64,000 nucleotides of DNA from Halopiger goleimassiliensis (GTDB taxonomy: Archaea > Halobacteriota > Halobacteria > Halobacteriales > Natrialbaceae): assembly GCF_000455345.1 (NCBI RefSeq), contig NZ_HG315690.1, positions 1,253,742 through 1,317,741 on the forward strand, written 5' to 3'. Numbering within the stretch: the first letter of the stretch is position 1; each line of letters begins with the position of its first letter. Made by a program: the position numbers and the translations under genes. Below the pieces are notes generated by a model. It was not told the origin of the DNA. It saw only the letters and a program-made list of their open reading frames with translations, and did not search any database. Shown one piece after another: positions 61,513 to 64,000 of the stretch.

Positions 61513-62307
61513 TCACTCGAGCGGCTCCGGTGCCGGCGGGGCCGCGCGTTTGTGCGCGCTGGCCTCGTACATCGCCCGGACCCGCTCGACGGTGTCGGCG
61601 TCGACCTCGAGGACGCGAGCGGTGGCGTCGACCGACAGCGGGCCGTCGACGTGGGTCGCGAGGATCGAATCGAGCGTCTCGTAGCTGATACCCAGTTCCT
61701 CCTCGTCGGTCTGGCCGGTCCACAGTTCGGCCGTGGCGGTCTTCGACGCGAGGTCCTCGGGAACGCCGACGTGGCGCGCGAGTTGTCGCACCTGGGCCTT
61801 GTAGAGGTTCCCGATCGGGTGGCAGTCGACCGCGCCGTCGCCGTACTTGGTGAAGTAGCCGACCGCGGCCTCGCTCCGGTTGCCGGTGCCGACGACCAGC
61901 CGGTTCTCGTGGTTCGCGACGAGGTAGTTCAGCACCGCTCGCACGCGTGCTCGAGCGTTGCCGACGGCCTCGCGGTCGCCCTCGACTTCGGGATAGGCCT
62001 CGAGCAGTGAGTCGACGATCGGTTCGATCTCGAGTACGTCGTAGCTGATCTCGAGGTCCTGGGCGACGCGCTCGGCGTCGCTCATGTTGTCCTCGGTGCT
62101 GACCGTCGCCGGGAGGACGAGCCCGTGGACGTTCTCCGCACCGAGTGCCTCGACGGTCAGGTGTGCCGTCAGCGTGCTGTCGATTCCCCCGGAGAGGCCG
62201 AGTACAGCGCCGTCGGCCCCCGCAGCGTCGACTTGCTCGCGGATGAACTCCGTGATGTGTTCGCGTCGCTGCTCCAGTTCCGCCTCCGAGAACCGAACGT
62301 CAATCAT
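61513..62307 (-). CDS. nadE: NAD+ synthase
   Basis: 264 residues from the ATG at 62307. The PP-loop S-G-G-I-D-S-T-L and later T-K-Y-G-D-G-A and N-L-Y-K-A-Q-V motifs place it as ammonia-dependent NadE, which amidates deamido-NAD. It has no glutaminase domain. The last gene before the tRNA-Gly recombination region. Confidence 0.95.
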   Translation of the reverse strand: MIDVRFSEAELEQRREHITEFIREQVDAAGADGAVLGLSGGIDSTLTAHLTVEALGAENVHGLVLPATVSTEDNMSDAERVAQDLEISYDVLEIEPIVDSLLEAYPEVEGDREAVGNARARVRAVLNYLVANHENRLVVGTGNRSEAAVGYFTKYGDGAVDCHPIGNLYKAQVRQLARHVGVPEDLASKTATAELWTGQTDEEELGISYETLDSILATHVDGPLSVDATARVLEVDADTVERVRAMYEASAHKRAAPPAPEPLE

Positions 62308-62445
62308 TGCGATGGGATACGGTTCCCCCTCCCTAATAGCCTCCCCTCGAGGCGAAAAAGTGGACACGTGTTAGGTTTCTTACCGGGACCGGCGTCGCTC
62401 GAGAGCGCTACGTTGAAGTGCGATCGGTGGGTAAACTCACGGTGC

Positions 62446-62583
62446 CGAAGCGCGCCGGTGCTGAGACGGACGACGTCCGTCGAAGTACGGCGTGAACGAA
62501 GTGAGTGAGCGCCGGTGGTGAGCAAATCCGACGGATTTGCGATCCTCGGCGAGCGAGGAACGCAGTGACGAAGCGCGCCGGTG
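62446..62583. repeat. Partial tRNA-Gly 5' copies upstream of the tRNA gene
   Basis: A 15-nt direct repeat CGAAGCGCGCCGGTG (62446-62460 and 62569-62583) and GCGCCGGTGGT (62509-62519, identical to tRNA positions 1-11 at 62575-62585) give three copies of the tRNA 5' end. These look like remnants of recombination at this tRNA gene. Confidence 0.6.
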
Positions 62584-62645
62584 GTCTAGTGGTAGGACAT
62601 GAGCTTCCCAAGCTCATAGCCCGGGTTCAATTCCCGGCCGGCGCA
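62575..62645 (+). tRNA. tRNA-Gly (CCC anticodon)
   Basis: 71 nt with discriminator A. Acceptor GCGCCGG/CCGGCGC is fully paired, anticodon stem TGAGC/GCTCA has loop TTCCCAA (anticodon CCC), and T-arm CCGGG/CCCGG has TTCAATT. No intron and no encoded CCA. Its 3' 24 nt recur at 62740-62763. Confidence 0.97.
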
Positions 62646-62763
62646 TGTTGCGACGAACAGCCGTGAGTCGCAACTGCGGCAAAAGGGAATTGAAGTACGG
62701 AAGACGCAGCGCGATCGGAGTGAGCGACCGTCTTCAGGTGGTTCAATTCCCGGCCGGCGCATG
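62624..62763 (+). repeat. 24-nt direct repeat of the tRNA-Gly 3' end (att-like)
   Basis: GGTTCAATTCCCGGCCGGCG plus CATG occurs at 62624-62647 (inside and just past tRNA-Gly) and again at 62740-62763, 116 nt later. This is the footprint left by tRNA-targeting integrases (attL/attR). The 92 nt between them hold no gene, so the element was lost or shrank. GGGAATTGAA (62685-62694) is an inverted piece of the same T-arm. Confidence 0.7.
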
Positions 62764-62849
62764 GGAGACGCGAACGCAGTGAGCGTCTCCAAGTTTCGAA
62801 CGGCGAGCAATGCGAGCCGTGAGATGGCGAACATCCGTGAGTCGCAACT
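62654..62849. repeat. 22-nt imperfect direct repeat
   Basis: CGAACAGCCGTGAGTCGCAA plus CT (62654-62675) matches CGAACATCCGTGAGTCGCAA plus CT (62828-62849) with one difference. It spans the second att-like repeat and may mark another recombination. Confidence 0.6.
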
Positions 62850-62912
62850 ATGTGGCGTCTTGCCGCTGGTACTCGAGCGTACCCGACGAGTAGCGATCGG
62901 TGAGCGCTGCCC

Positions 62913-63578
62913 TTACTCGTCTTCCCGACTGACGATTTCGTCGATGTTCTCGAGGACGAGGTCGTGACCGCGGCTCTCGCCGGGGAGGATGTCCCCCAGT
63001 GCCGCGCCGAACGCGGCCGCCGACCAGACGACGGTGATCCGCGAGAGGACCTCGAGCGTGCCGGCGGGGTCGTCGGCGGTGTGGCGACCCCAGAGGAACA
63101 GCAGGAACGTCGCGGTGAGAAACGAGACGGCGAGGACGCCGACGAGGCGTCGGGGGATGACCCCGAACAGCGGATCGGTCACCTGGACGTCACGAATGTC
63201 GGACCAGTAGATGAGCCCGATCGTCAGGAATACGACGAACGCGACGTTGGCGACGAAGAAGACGGGAACCCCGGCGACGGTCGTCTGGAGGAACCACCGG
63301 GCGATCTCGAAGACGCCGTCCTCGACGAGCATCGGCAGCGAGAAGGCGATCCCGCCGACAAACGCCTCGGCGACGTCCCGGCCGGTGAACTTCTGGATTC
63401 GCTCCTCGAACCCGCCGACGTGGGCCAGCCGCCGCGCGGCGGACATCGTCCGGCGGACCTCCTCGCGTTCGTCGGGTTCGTCGACCGTCTCCTCAAGCGT
63501 CTCGAGTCGGTGCATGAGGTAGTCGACGTCGGGGTCGTCGGGCGGGACGTACTCCCCGTCGGGCTCGGTATCGGACAT
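62913..63578 (-). CDS. DUF2391 family membrane protein
   Basis: 221 residues from the ATG at 63578. An acidic N-terminal region with a helix H-R-L-E-T-L-E-E-T-V is followed by about five membrane segments, with G-R-D-V-A-E-A-F-V-G-G-I-A-F-S and the late G-D-I-L-P-G-E-S-R-G typical of DUF2391. Function unknown. Confidence 0.83.
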   Translation of the reverse strand: MSDTEPDGEYVPPDDPDVDYLMHRLETLEETVDEPDEREEVRRTMSAARRLAHVGGFEERIQKFTGRDVAEAFVGGIAFSLPMLVEDGVFEIARWFLQTTVAGVPVFFVANVAFVVFLTIGLIYWSDIRDVQVTDPLFGVIPRRLVGVLAVSFLTATFLLFLWGRHTADDPAGTLEVLSRITVVWSAAAFGAALGDILPGESRGHDLVLENIDEIVSREDE

Positions 63579-63644
63579 AGCGGAGGGAGGGGGCCGAGAG
63601 CCGATAAAAGCCATCGGTACGCGAAGGGGACGCAGACGACCAGC

Positions 63645-64000
63645 TCAGAGGTAGCCGAGCAGCGTGCCGACGAGCACCAGCGTCCAGAGGACGAGGCCGA
63701 CGACGAGCAGGTCGTTTATTCGCGACTCCCTGGTTGCCCGTCGGGCCGCGCCCGCGGCGATCAATCCGAGCGCGAGGACGACGAGCGCGCGCTGGAGGAT
63801 CACGTCGATCGGGAGGACGTCGACGCCCAACAGCGCGTAATCGAGCCAGATCGCCGCGGCCAGCGAGACCGACGCGGCGACGGCGGCGTCCAGTCGTCGC
63901 TCGAGTCCGCTGGCGACGACGTAGGTCGCGACCGGGAGGCCGACGGCGATGAACGGGTAGAGCACGCCGGCGATGGCGTGGACGCCCAGGGCGTCGACGG
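63645..64000 (-). CDS. Polytopic membrane protein, 5' end beyond window (partial)
   Basis: At least 118 residues; the reading frame continues past 64000 without a stop or clear start. Hydrophobic segments alternate with a short R-R-A-T-R-E-S-R loop (about four membrane helices in view). No family was recognised. It ends 67 bp after the DUF2391 gene start on the same strand. Confidence 0.65.
   Translation of the reverse strand, partial: VDALGVHAIAGVLYPFIAVGLPVATYVVASGLERRLDAAVAASVSLAAAIWLDYALLGVDVLPIDVILQRALVVLALGLIAAGAARRATRESRINDLLVVGLVLWTLVLVGTLLGYL

Larger units (their letters stand above)
62490..62850. repeat. Cluster of short palindromes with GAACGxAGTGA-type loops
   Basis: GAACGAAGTGA (62494-62504), GAACGCAGTGA (62558-62568), GAACAGCCGTGA (62655-62666), GATCGGAGTGA (62713-62723), GAACGCAGTGA (62772-62782) and GAACATCCGTGA (62829-62840) recur. 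Several are loops of stems, e.g. GTTGCGAC/GTCGCAAC (62647-62654, 62667-62674) and GGAGACGC/GCGTCTCC (62764-62771, 62783-62790). Confidence 0.6.

Overview
This is a 64-kb stretch of chromosome from an extreme halophile, most likely a member of the Haloarchaea close to Natrinema/Haloterrigena (Natrialbales). The genus is inferred, not proven. Evidence: very high GC with CTCGAG (Leu-Glu) everywhere; strongly acidic proteins; Tat-type lipoproteins with a GC lipobox; archaeal information-processing genes (RpoP, L37Ae, NAC, prefoldin beta, Pcc1, archaeosine TGT and RaSEA); haloarchaea-only families (HalOD1, Bat-type HTH, SAMP1, DUF7114/DUF7350-like); and many leaderless genes with a TATA-like box about 25-30 nt before the start codon. 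Most of the window is compact core chromosome, and accessory signals are confined to a few spots.

Layout. 1-10 kb: the tail of thiC, two secreted lipoproteins (alpha/beta hydrolase, thioredoxin-like), a PhzF enzyme, a large DUF6159/ABC-2 fusion membrane protein, PEP synthase, and aspartate/tyrosine decarboxylase MfnA. 10-16 kb: an SNF transporter, a 470-bp gap holding a candidate small RNA, metG, and the PUA-nac-trmI operon. 16-26 kb: an NYN protein, HtpX, a lutC plus lutB-lutA fusion lactate-oxidation pair, HflX, DUF3194-prefoldin, a P19-like lipoprotein, DUF2243, and the L37Ae-RpoP-Pcc1 operon, whose L37Ae lacks its zinc ribbon. 26-35 kb: a TRAM protein, HalOD1, tgtA, then a tandem pair of secreted, very acidic proteins whose only conserved parts are five short pentapeptide-repeat islands. 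These are followed by Nudix, PadR and a DUF4397 protein with a His/Asp-rich tail.

35-46 kb: SAMP1, AzlC/AzlD, an ABC exporter, a MoaD-related protein, a flavin-type oxidase fold protein, small zinc-finger proteins, a Bat-type/winged-helix regulator pair, and a tungsten aldehyde ferredoxin oxidoreductase. 46-52.5 kb: an amide and nitrogen catabolism neighbourhood (M20 carbamoylase-type hydrolase, creatininase, Asp/Glu racemase, ureohydrolase, Lrp regulator) around an Nramp-like transporter that has lost both canonical metal-binding motifs. 52.6-64 kb: RaSEA, two methyltransferases, an ABC transporter operon, a solitary TnpB next to tRNA-Thr(GGU), an enoyl-CoA hydratase, a GNAT, NadE, tRNA-Gly(CCC) with a duplicated 3' end amid a palindrome cluster, and two membrane proteins.

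The most unusual items are the pentapeptide-island paralogue pair (28.7-31.8 kb), the non-canonical Nramp with its nitrogen cluster, the recombined tRNA-Gly locus (62.4-62.85 kb), two covarying hairpins at 33.0 and 43.55 kb, and two structured intergenic elements at 11.77 and 26.05 kb. No CRISPR array, prophage, plasmid origin or rRNA was seen.
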